Origin: Berberis thunbergii
Taxonomy: Eukaryota > Streptophyta > Magnoliopsida > Ranunculales > Berberidaceae
Assembly (NCBI GenBank): GCA_003290165.1
Contig: QNQO01000452.1
Location: forward strand, 310,001-374,000
DNA length: 64,000 nt
Direction of reading: 5' to 3'
Below the pieces are notes generated by a model. That model was not told where the DNA came from. It made no database searches and saw nothing but the letters and a program-made list of their open reading frames with translations. Positions within the stretch are counted from its first letter, which is position 1; every line of letters starts with the position of its first letter. This document shows, one piece after another, positions 44,910-56,211 of this stretch. Made by a program: the position numbers and the translations under genes.

Positions 44910-47900
44910 TTAAACCACCCTCTTTGGATCACGAACTGCTGATAGATGATCCTGCAAGGCAGTTAAAACCTATATAAGCTTTATGAGCAAAATGAAAATC
45001 ACAAGCTCAATCTCTTACACCAAGAAACTGAACCCTCAGTTGGGTATACATTGCAGTATTATACCATGAGCTGAACAGGCATTTTTATAACGGGTTTCTG
45101 AGCAGAATGCAAAATCTAGTATCATAGAATAATAAAAGGAATGTCGAAGAAATGATAGAAATTTGGCTAAGAAAAGGGAGTTAAATGATGGAAGCTTGTC
45201 AGAACCAACATATTAACCTGAGCACCAATAGAAGCTCAAGTCAGAAAAAACATGATGCAGGCAGCAAAAGCAGCCTTGTTTCTTCAATAGCTTTATGAAT
45301 GTTCTCGAAACCAACAATTATATGGGCAAACAATAATATACTTTTTCAAAACTATATACGAGAAACTTCATGAAATGAAAATCTTGTCACTTATAAAGAA
45401 ATTAAAATATAAGTTAATTATAATCATTATGATTTTTTATTTTTTCAACAAACAAATATTTCAATTGTTCAGATAAAATGTTACTATTGGTCAAATGATA
45501 AGATAAACTAGTGAGCTATTGACTAAGATGTTTATGAAAATACAAAACTTTTATTTATCAACTTAGAAAGCGAACAGATACCTAGAATATTTATCAACTT
45601 GGAAATAAAAACTTCTTTGAGGTGCGCAAGATAACAATCTTACCGATATAAAATCAAAAGCTTTTGTCTCTTCTTTCTTTTGATTGTTCGCTATCGTACT
45701 GTGATTTTGAACTGGCATATTAGGATGAAAAATGTCAGGCAATGCGTTGTATCCTCCTCCCATGCTATTACCAGCCTCTTGACCCAATCCAGTATTTGTT
45801 TGAGCATTGAGACCTCCAATGGGTTGAAAGTTGGACATAGTAGCAAAAATTTGTTGTTGAGCAAGAAAACACCCCATTGCACCATAATTTATTGGTTGGG
45901 AAGCAATAGCTTGGTTGAACATAAGATTTGGAGGAACGTTGTAGGGAATAGGCCCTAAGGGAAACATGGTATTTTGATTCATCCCAGCTATTTGAGAACC
46001 ATAGATGTCATTTTCCTGGTGGTTTAGTTGAGTATTTAGATCTGTATTGACTTCAGGAAGTGCCCCAATAAACATATTATGTGGGTTGGTATCAGGGAGC
46101 TTACTATTTGACACCCCAGCCACTAAATCACACATATCATTCTTATGGCTTGCTGATTCCTGCAGAGGTTCTAAACCAGAACCAAATATATCAAATACTT
46201 TTAGCCCATTTTTATTAGCAGGCATATGGTCACCATTAGCTGATTGCTTATCATCAATGGTCAACCCTGAGAAGAGGTCATTAACGTGCTCTCTGTCCTC
46301 AGTTGTGTGAAATGAGACATCTGCAAACGGATCTTCATTTTTATGTTCACTACTACCTGTTCCAGTTACCAAGCTATCTCCGAAAAGATCATCAATAACA
46401 GTAGTGCTTGACAACATCAGACTTTGTACACTAGAATCGCCTTCAATGTTTGCAGCAGCATCCATTCCATGATATTTGTCTGAATCACCAGTGTCTATCA
46501 AGTCAGGCATATCAACGACTGCAGATGTCTCATCTTTAACACTGGGTGATTTGTCTGAAAGACTCTCTGCGCCAGAAGCATGTTCCCCACCGAGAAGACT
46601 TAAAACCTATCAGGGTGAAGTAAATATAAATGAAAATCAAGAATGTTGAAACTTACTGAACAAAACTATTGATTTCGATTTACCAATCAAATGGCTGAAA
46701 GAATAACATACCATAAAAAGATTACAACAACAAATAATAAATAATTAAAGAATTAATAAATATTAATACCAATAAATTAAAAATGAATAAAAAATTAAAA
46801 TAATCATCCTTGTCATATAACTACAACCCAAACTCTTAAATGAGGAACTTCGATGGAAGCAATCAGACTTATATTTTAAGAGAAATAAGATGAGATGATG
46901 ACTGAGTAGCCTAGCTGGCAAATGAGATATTACTTTCTAAACTCGAAAAACAATAGGGAACCTTTTTGTTTTTGTTTTTGTTTTTTATAGCACTAATATT
47001 AAACGCTAAAGAACTGATTGATCGGTGAAATATAAATCCTATGAAGAACCAAAAAAAAAAAAAAACTCATAACGCTTAAACACTAGCGAACCATATGATC
47101 CCTCAAATCAGGACCCATCAAGCACAAACACAGAGTTGAACAACAGATACATTAGTGGCGAAAGTTCACAGAATGCAGTTACTTTGTTGCTACAGTCATA
47201 TTAAGTCATTCCTCTTTCCACTTAAAAAGTTAGCTCCTATCTATGCATCTGGTTACCGACCCCCTAAGTCGAATATTTCACTTCTGCGCTCGGAAAGTGT
47301 ATGTCAAAAATGCCAAGAATACTTACATTTGAAACTAGCACATAAGTGAAAGCTGCTACAACATGCCCCGACTAAAAAGGAATCAAAACACTAAAACATC
47401 AAAACCTGGAAAACACTTTTGTTAGGTTCCTTCTAGAAAGAAGTGAATTTCCTTTAAAGCTTGTAACATGGTAATATATGCAGAATATAAGATTGAAGAA
47501 TTGTGCTTCTAAACACTTAATTTGCCCCTAGTCACTGCTTAAATTCAGAATGAAGACAATATGAAATGTCAAAATAATTCTTTTGACAATGAGCTTTATG
47601 TTTGGTGAGAGTTTTATACATGAGGCAGAAACTTTGTCGAAGATAGGGATGACAATGGGTTCAGCTTTTGGGTTCATCGTTTACACTACATTGGGTCAGG
47701 TCTATCCATTGTAGTCAAGGCGCACGCCTAGGTCTATAATCTAATCATGACTTACCAAATGCTAAACTCGTGGCTACCACATTGCGATCCCTAGTATTTT
47801 TTATTTTTTTTAAAATCAGAAAAACATGAGATTATATTGATGGTATGTAAAAAAGAAAGAGTAAAAAGACAACAGTGATAAAAGTCCAGTCATACTTAGT

Positions 47901-50900
47901 TGAAGATAGTGTTTTCCATTACCTTAAAAAAGGAAAACCAAAAGTAATGTGCTCGACGAAACACAAAGAGATTCATCTCTACATTTATGTTCACAGTCAA
48001 GTCTACTAAAAGAGGGATGAGTCTCATCGTAAAAGTTAGGACGCATCTGATCATTCAACTTTAACCTGATTCATAAGCTCAAGAAGAATCCTGGACTCCG
48101 GTCACAAATTCCCTTGATGCCCATTATAACTTTATATATCCCCTTGTTTTAGTAAGACTTATCCTTTCTCACCATCCAATCCCCAAATAATAGGATACAG
48201 TAAAGTCCTCCACAGATAATCCCCATATGTCAAAATCACAGATGCGTGTGTCCAACACAAACTATCTACCTTTCGATAGATAAAATATTTCGTAATAAAT
48301 GTAGTGATGTGAAACGAAGAAATACAGCAATAAATACTGAAGCATAACAACAGACACAAATTAAACAGATGTTCTAACAATAAATCTTAAATATTCAAAA
48401 AGCTGTATAACTGTTACCCAAAACACATGAAAGAGAAATACCTTACAAGCTTTTTCTCTGAGAGATGATTGGGGGGACTCCGAACATTTCACTATAACAT
48501 CTCTGTTTTCACTGAAATACGAGGCCACTATTGCAAAATGTGTGTCATCTTTTTTCCTCAAAATTGAATCAAGGACACAAACACCCTTCATGCGTACCTG
48601 AAAATAAAAACAAATTATAAATAGCTACCAACCGCGATCATCCATGAAGAGAAAAGGTTGGTGTCGTTTATAATACCGTTTCACTAGTTATAACAGGATA
48701 TTTCGTTTTAATTGTAAAAAAGAGAGATATTGGCTCAGCCAATTCTCTTGGTATTGTACATAAGAAGCCTCAAAGCTGGGTGATTAGTAGCCCACTCTAG
48801 ACAACTCAAGGTTGATGCACTATCAGGGAACTTCATTCTGGTTTTGCCATTAACATCTTGTCAAAGATATGAAACAACATTGTCCTGCCAACAAATATAG
48901 TACTTCACACATCCTGATCACCTAGAAGGTTTTAATTTAAGTTGGCATGACAGGACTATAAATCTTACTGGCCCTCATTTTTAGCCCAACATTGACTTAT
49001 GGATTTGGAACTTTGAAGTGTGTGTGTGTCTCTTGCTCCCTCCATGTTCAATGTATTTGGATCCCCTCATTTTATTTACTATTTCTACAGCTTATAAACC
49101 ATAACACGACTGTACTTAGGGAACAATAAAATAAACTTGTATAGTTGAAACACACAAAAATATATATATTACCATATTGGGCAGCGACCAGCGAGTCAGA
49201 CCAAAGCCCGGTCAAGTGTTAGATTCTGACGATTCCAAAAGGTTTTAGAGTCCCCCCACCCGCCCCCAAAAAAAAAAAAAAAAAAACTATGAACTTCAAT
49301 GAACAAAAATGTTAAGTTCCTATTAAAGAAGTCGTAGAAGATATAGGAACCGGGAACTATATGCCTTTGAGAGCTTTGTTGACTCTTCAACTATAGGGAG
49401 TGAGATGGGAGACCATCAAATAGAGGAGTGAATTAAATCACTCTCCTTCCCTGGCTGCAACATCCTTACCTTGCACTAATGTCCTTTCCTTCATATGCTA
49501 TTCTCTTCTTCCCCAAGCTCCCACTTCGTCAAGAACAAGAAAAGACTTATTTTAAGGTAAAAGTGTATCACAAAAGGGGAACATAAAAACTGGGCATCCT
49601 TAAAAGAATGAAGGCCTCAATACGGTAAGATTCCATTTAGCACACAATAATTCACAAAAGACCCCAATACCTGCATTACTTTCTTTCCATGTTGGTGAAC
49701 AAATAGCAACCTCTGAAGGGTTTTACCCCCTCACTGCATACGTGGAGGGGGTATCACCAACCTCTCAAAAGAGCCTCCACAGATCATGCATCACCCAAAA
49801 TAAAAGAACAATCTCATATCTCACTAACCCAAACACAATGGAGGACCAAATGCGAAGAAGTTTCCAACTCTCGAAACACACATAGGCCATACCACACCGA
49901 TTCCGATGTCCCAAAGAAGATGGAGGACCGAATGCTAAGAAGTTTCCAACTCTCAAAACACATATAGGGCACACCACACCACTGTCCATACGAGATAAAA
50001 ATTTCCTTTGAATGAATAGTACTTGCTCGAACATGTCCCTCTGCCACTTCATCAGAATATTAAGAAAGGAAGTGAGATCCAACCTAGATATGGAACTCAC
50101 CAATGCCATACGAGATAAAAAAAAATGATCAAGATCCACCCTAGATATGAAACTCACCAAATATCCCAAGAAACTATCATCTTTCTCTACCCATATGTCA
50201 TGAACCTTCTCCTAATTGATTGCCAAGAACAACAGATTCATCAAACTCACCAATGGAAAGAGTCACTCTACATATATGAACAAGATCCACGCAAAGAAAT
50301 CATTGATGAGATCCCAACATCCTTTACCAACCCATGCTCGTTGGAACAAAGGGCGAAGAGTCTTTGAATCGACCTTTGAAGGACTTTTCCCCAATCCAAA
50401 CATCAAACCAAACTACCAAAGCTTCACCTCTTCCCACTTCCAACTCCACACCTTAAAATAAAGGTACTTGGAATTGGATATGACCCTACAATTACTATTA
50501 GAACCAAATGAAGCCACTTGAAGCGTAGAAAGCCAATTATTACCTATCTAATAATAGGTGGCTTTAATATCGAACCGGATTTTTTAACCATATAACACAC
50601 ATCCTGTTATCATATACACACTTTTTCATCAAGCCATGTATTCTTTGTGTTCTTCCCTATCATTAATCAATACAAAAGAAACTTCTTTGAAGTTCACATA
50701 ATAGGAGTGTCGTGTTAATTTTTCCACTGGGAGAGTAAATTTTTACACACAGCAGAGACGTTACATGTCAAAACAGGGGGTGTTACTTTTGATCCCTCTT
50801 AGGTGGAACCATAATAGCTTCCCACTTCCTAGGTATATAAGTCATTCTGCAACTATGTCAAAGCCTTTTTGAGTAATTTGATTTAAACTTGTATTGTAGA

Positions 50901-53900
50901 TAGTGTCATCTGTGTTTTAATTTCAAACCTTAGACAGCTCTGTCCTGATAAATAGTGCCAACTCAAGAGGCCAGATACCAGATACATCATTAAGAGAATA
51001 CCTTGGTTGAACAAGGTACCCTTATCTTCTTATGTGATTCCATAAGAATTTTGTAAAAATATAGTAAATCTCGTCAATGACATGGTGTGAAGCTTTTGAA
51101 GGGAGAAACGGTACAATACAAGACGGAATAGACCACCTATCTCAGTATAACTAACTCCACTCAAAATACATAAATAAAATCAAAGTGTCAACAAATTGAA
51201 AGTAGAGTATTGAGACGTTGTTGATAAAAGCCCGACAGAAATACAGGTTTTGAATCTTATATCCGTTCTCTAGGAAGTGCAGAGAAACCAACATGAGAGT
51301 CATTGAGAAAGAAAATGATGTAGTGGAAAAGCATTTCATAATCCAACCACTTCGTCACTCTTGAAGTCATTTGCAAGAGAACGTGATTGAGAAAATAGCA
51401 GTACACACAACCACTTCTTTTTAACGGGCAAGCGAGATTTTTAAAAGAATCCAGAACCATTTAAATGCCTTTGGCAGGGTTCAAACCCTGGACATGTGGG
51501 TTTGAACCACGTTTTTGTGCAAGGCCCAGCAATGGAGACTTTGCAGATCGTCATTGTACTGGATTACTAATGCAGTTTTACCTTTAAAAAAAATGACAGC
51601 AGTTCATGACTAATGACTATATACTTTTTCAACATCCAAGAGGGAATATGCTTTTAGATCCAGACATCCACTTCTCAAGCTACTTTATTGGTTTTCTTTT
51701 TGACCTTTTGGGAGGAGAGGGTGGAACAGCAGAAAATAAAAATGATAAATGAACATATCATCAATGGCATAAGATACCTCGAATACTGAACTATTGAGGA
51801 ATCATGTACATACCAAATCTGTAACAAGTTGAGAATCCTCAAGGTAGACCGAGTAAAAGTAAACCAAGTAACTGAAAAACCAGACCCCTCCACCTCCATC
51901 AAATGATCAGGATATGTTGCTCGTGGCATAGAAAAAGTATTACTCGTCTCTTTTTTAGGTTCAATATCATTGCAACACAGAAAAAAGACAAAATGAAAAC
52001 CTAAGACAAAAATACAAGGAAAGAAAAAGAAGAGAATAGGACCTCAAACAACATTTTACACCTACAAAATAAAAAAATAATAATAATAAAACCCTCAACT
52101 ACATTATATGATCACTCTCCCTCTGCTCACTACCAATCCTCATAGCATGGACCCCAATCTAATTTTAATCTCTTCCAACAAAAAGAATTCAACTATGAAT
52201 CTATCCAGGATCTCACACTATTGCCCTTTTAGAATTTGGACCTACAAGAGACATACCATTATGACTAATTCAATCGAACATCTTCCATCCAAACAGTACT
52301 ACTCAAGCCTCTCCATCATTTTTCCCCTTTCCCCTGCCAATTCGTTGGGCTAAATCGTCAAACTAATTGAGCTTTGGGCCACCTGTTGGAGGAGCATGGA
52401 ATTGCACCGTCAAAGCTCAATCAAAATCCAAATTTGGCTTCTAGGTTTTCCAATAGGAGATGCTCATGAAAACTTGCCCCACCTGTCCTTGCTGCTCCAT
52501 GATAACTTGAACCTTAACTCGTGCACCTCACGGAAAATTGTCTCCTAAACACTTCTTTCTTTGGAAGAAGAATGCCTACACTATTCGAAGGACTTGGCAT
52601 TGGGTGAGACTCTTGCTAGCAGTCTTGTGGATGTTGAGGAAAGAAAGAAACGGTTGTATCTTCAAGGGCAAAAATAGAGACTTGAACTCTATTAGCCTCC
52701 AGTGTAGGGATATCAAAGAAGTGTCATGGCATCGGAAAAACATTTGAGCCTCGGGAGTAGATTTCCATGTGTATTTTTTTATTGGGCTAAAATCTTTAAA
52801 TTGTAGTTTTTTTTTTTTTCATTTTTTGCAGTCTTGTTATCTTCTCAATCGCTGTGATTCTTATTATTAATATTTTCCGCCAACTTGTTTGATTGATAAA
52901 AAAAAAAACAAAGTTCTAAAAATGAGTAATCATGCAAGAAAGTGCAAGTACCAGACATTATACTTTTCCTAAAATAGTGCTTACTTACGAGGTAATAGAA
53001 CCACTTGAGCTAATGTTTCTTGTGTTTATAATAGAAGCCAAACATTAATATGACTATCTATTGTAAGAAGTTAAAGAACATTATACAGAAGAATTTACAT
53101 TGGAGTACGACTAACAAGCCTTATGTGCTCTACTGAAATTGCTTAAACAAAAAGTTTAAGGCACTTCCTTGTCCTTAGGACAGTATTCATAGTCCTAAGA
53201 AATGTTTCATCGCTCATTTTACAATTGCCATCATTCATGATGAAATAACCATCACTTGTGGAAGCCATGTAAGAATGTCAAATAGAAGTTGCAAGACTAT
53301 TCGAACTTCGACCCAAGTTTTGGTAGGTAAGAATTTTTAGAATCGTGATTCCTTTCATAAGCATCTATACATATATGGTAATCTAACACCGAGTAAATGG
53401 AATGATATTCATACCTGCCACAAATGCGAGTGGAGCTTTGATTCAAGTGCACGGCTCATAGCCACCGCATCCAGCTTTGAGGCCTCAGCGAGGAAAACCT
53501 GTATGGCATCACGACTGGGCTGTAGACGCACACCACCAGATGTGACAATTGTTTCTAATAACCTCTCCTCACGACTCTTGCTTCCAGTGTAACTCACACT
53601 AGAAGCCCCATTTGGCATCTCCGTGGCGCTTGATACAAAATCTTGTCCCCAAGTTACACCACCCACATTATTTCTAGACAAACTGAAAGAGTTTTGCATC
53701 TCAACATGATGTTCAACTCGATCGTATCTGTCTGGGCTGTCTATCTCTGTTGTCAATGACCGTCTAAGAACTGGTCCCTTGTAAGACCCATTTTCATTCT
53801 TACTAAGGGCATGAACTCCAGTGATATTACTCAACCCTTGCATAATAGAAGCACTTCCAATACCAACAACTTCACTGAGAAATGACTTCTTATCTTCCAA

Positions 53901-54619
53901 TGATGATGATGTCTCGAAGTTTGTATTTCCAAACCCTTCTATTCTCCTATTAATATCTTCTGCCGGAGATGGTTTGTTATCCTCTGTTGCAAACATGGCC
54001 GATAAAGCCTCATGAGCTGTGTCTCGAACAGCCTTATTAAGTGCATCCCCCTTCAAAGGATCTGGATGTCCCTTGTAATGAAACAATTGGCGCACTGCAG
54101 CTGAATGTCGCTGTATTTCCCTCCTGAACTCCACCCCAGATTTCCCCACTGAATACTTAATCAATCTCAGTGCCTAGACAGAAACACATAAAAATAATAA
54201 TAATAAATAAATAAACTATAAACGGGTGATCTGAAATTCCAATGTTTCACTAATTCTTCTACATGTTTTCTAATTTGGATAATAACCAGTATAATTTAAT
54301 CACATTCAAGCATAAGGAAGGAGTTTTAAATTCTTTCTGGTGACAATATGAAACACAAATCTATAAATTGATGCATTGAAAAAAGTAATAGCATGAGATG
54401 TAAAGTCGGTACCTTTTGTTTGACAACAGGGCTCTTATGCTCGAGTCGTTTCAAGACATAGTCAGAAACCTCTTTAACAATACTGAGATGAGAAGATCGA
54501 AGAAGCTCGCAGATTTCCTCCAACTTGTAGACAGGAGTGACCTTGTCTTCATCAGAAGTTGCGGCTTCGATCATCCGAGATCTCCAGTAGGCCTCCACAG
54601 CTCTTCTGCTCGAATCCAT
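44910..54619 (-). CDS. MTV1: MTV1-like ENTH/VHS trafficking adaptor, five exons
   Basis: Exons (minus): 54619-54413, 54173-53415, 48597-48442, 46606-45644, 44951-44910, all with GT-AG borders in phase 0, giving 708 residues. The start MDSSRRAVEAYWRSRMIEAA and VKQK-ALRLIKYSVGKSG-EFRRE form the N-terminal ENTH/VHS-like helical domain (about residues 1-130). Next come HYKGHPDPLKGDALNKAVRD, FLSEVVGIGSASI, and a second helical region starting TIVTSGGVRLQP and crossing exon 3 (VRMKGVCVLDSILRKKDD). The C-terminal half is disordered, with acidic aromatic motifs (DDLFGDS, DPFADVSF, DDLFSG, FDIFGSG) and the end KAFDFIS-DHLSAVRDPKRVV. Arabidopsis MTV1 acts at the trans-Golgi network in vacuolar sorting, with clathrin and the AP-4 adaptor, and is related to animal tepsin. 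The frame is intact. Introns 2 (4.8 kb) and 3 (1.8 kb) hold repeats. Confidence 0.93.
46607..48441 (-). other. MTV1 intron 3, unannotated sequence
   Basis: AT-rich, with A and T tracts (46960-46990, 47050-47064). TAGGGATGACAATGGGTTCAG at 47645-47665 matches the terminus of the 1247-bp hAT-type element, but no partner end or target duplication was found, so it is a truncated remnant. Confidence 0.45.
49840..50161. repeat. Nested local tandem duplications in MTV1 intron 2
   Basis: GGAGGACC...AAGAAGTTTCCAACTCTC recurs with a period of 82 bp (49840 and 49922). Further on, CCATACGAGATAAAAA (49988 and 50107) and a phrase with GATCCAACCTAGATATGG (50077; variant at 50134) recur. Two duplication events appear to overlap. 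Confidence 0.7.
52490..52910 (+). mobile_element. LINE 3' end relic with poly(A)
   Basis: Plus-strand 52538-52747 encodes KHFFLWKKNAYTIRRTWHWV and then AVLWMLRKERNGCIFKGKN, the C-terminal pattern of LINE ORF2 after the zinc-binding motif (W...ERN..IF). A T-rich 3' untranslated stretch and an A run at 52899-52911 follow. The upstream part of the ORF is not recognisable. It lies antisense to MTV1. Confidence 0.65.
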
Positions 54620-55107
54620 TGTTTGCAAAATTGATCTTCAATTGATGGAGGATCGCAAAATCCGGATCTTAGGGCGCGATTGCAACCCTAGTCCCCCCGC
54701 CCGCTTTTGATGAAAGCAATCGTGAAGAAAATCACCAACTATGTATGAATGTCGAATTTGTGATTCTAATTGAAATGGAACCAGAAATCGATTATAGAAA
54801 ACGAGGAATTGGCGATTGAAATGTTAGGGTTTGATTTTGGAGAGGACAAAATTAGGGGAAAGAGGATCGTTCGCGCACAGACAACCCACAGAGCTTAAAC
54901 CAAGGAAAGGAAACCGAAGCACCGAGAGAGAGAGAGAGAGCAAGAGAAACTAAGCTACACCACGTGCGGCTATGTACATCCAAGTTTTTTGCTACCCTTG
55001 TTCTCTCATCTTTCTCATCCCCACCATGGTTTGGGGACAATTTCTAGGCTCAGCATCTCAAAATGTCTAAGCTCCCATTTCTAGGTTTGACTTCTCAAAA
55101 TCTCTAT
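54620..55107 (-). promoter_or_regulatory. 5' leader and promoter region of the MTV1-like gene
   Basis: Between the start codon and the foldback element, a GA/CT run at 54927-54943 (a TC repeat on the minus strand) may be the CT-rich initiator or leader often seen in plant promoters. There is no clear TATA box. The extent is inferred from position only. Confidence 0.35.
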
Positions 55108-55116
55108 GTTCCGGGC

Positions 55117-55306
55117 GAGCTTTGCTACAGAGCGTGGGAGGGAGCGAGGGAAAGGGGGCGAGGGATGGGTGGTAACCACCCATTCGCCTCGAGATAATCG
55201 CATCAAATTTGAGATGTGCGATGACGATCATCTCGAGGTGGATGAGTGGCTTTCACCCCTCCCTCGCTTCCTCCCTCGTTCCCTCCCTCGACCTCTAGAA
55301 TTTTCC
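55117..55306. mobile_element. 190-bp foldback MITE with 9-bp target duplication (Mutator-like), copy 2
   Basis: Flanked by the perfect 9-bp repeat GTTCCGGGC (55108-55116 and 55307-55315). The termini GAGCTTTGCTA (left) and, in reverse complement, GGAAAATTCTAGAGG (right) match those of the 191-bp element at 40.1 kb in reversed orientation. The interior shows the same plan, GAGGGA-rich arms, a self-complementary GGTGGTAACCACC core and CTCGAGAT facing ATCTCGAG, with more mismatches between the arms than in copy 1. It lies about 490 bp upstream of the MTV1 start codon. Confidence 0.85.
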
Positions 55307-55315
55307 GTTCCGGGC

Positions 55316-56211
55316 TGTAGATATTTGGATTGGTGTGTAAGCAATGAAGTTCTTTTGTTATTGGGATAAAATTCGTTAAGTAGACAAGACACCAAAAGAA
55401 ATTTGACATGACATGACACACCATATCAAATTGAGGTGTCATGTAGGAAATTGAGGTATAATGTAGAAAATTGGTGTGTGAGCAATGTGAAACTAGGTTC
55501 AATATCTTGACATGTATATAAATTTGACATTATTGGTGTGTCAGCAATGTGAGATGAAATTTTTTTGTTATTTTTCATTAGAGAACTACATCCCATCCCG
55601 TCACAAACCTGTTTGGAATGAAATATGGATGAGGTCTATTTCATCCCGATCCGATGGGATAGGACTGACCATTGTTTATGGGGTTGTGGATGAACACTCT
55701 AATCAGACTCTCCCCCTCATCTGTAAGTTTTGCTATATCTTGTACCGAACCTTAGGTATTTTTAGATGCACCATAACCTTAGGTATTCTAAAAAATTTAT
55801 TCTTCCTTTGCAAGAAAAACAATAAATCAGAAACAAAAGTGAAAAACAAGGTAAAATAACTCATATTCCTTCACTGCTGATTTCGTAATCAAGAGATTAT
55901 TCCAAAGCCACAAATTGTCAAACTCGTGAACATCAACAAGGGTCTTGGAATAGGGAAAAGAAACCCTATACTGGTGATCACTCAAAAAGGATATTTCAAT
56001 CATTTTGCAGATCTGCAATTGTAGGCATCGAGACAACATTACATTTCCTCCGACTATACTTGCCAGTCTTTGGAATGAAACAGGTTAAGGTCGTCCAATA
56101 AAAGGGGTAACAAGCTTTTACAAATAGAAATTTGAAAGCCAAAATTATAGCTTACCACTGAAAAGAGGGAAGCCAAAATTTATTCATACAATCAATCAAT
56201 GCACAATTCGG
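55316..56211. other. Intergenic spacer between TRZ4 and MTV1
   Basis: It holds a hAT-like relic (55585-55670: CCCGTCACAAACCTGTTTGG is close to CCCGTCCCGAACCTGTTTGG in the 695-bp element) and short direct repeats of TTGGTGTGTNAGCAATGTGA (55471 and 55534). The minus-strand 3' flank of TRZ4 occupies the right side. Confidence 0.5.

Larger units (their letters stand above)
48598..53414 (-). other. MTV1 intron 2, repeat-laden
   Basis: 4.8 kb with an A tract at 49267-49285 beside a C-rich run, nested local duplications at 49840-50161, a LINE tail at 52490-52910, and GGGTTCAAACCCTGG near 51477 that resembles a pol III B box. No host gene is recognised in it; the frames seen (for example 49765-50169, 51675-51929) lack domains. 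Confidence 0.5.

Noticed and set aside
47645..47720. Terminus TAGGGATGACAATGGG in MTV1 intron 3
   Set aside because: One end only; no partner end and no target duplication, so not listed as an element.
51470..51515. GGGTTCAAACCCTGG and GTTTGAACCACG, tRNA B-box-like
   Set aside because: No A box at the right distance on either strand and no cloverleaf; more likely a short inverted repeat or a decayed SINE.
55106..55369. 87-codon plus-strand frame
   Set aside because: It lies across the foldback element and its target duplication and has no domain.
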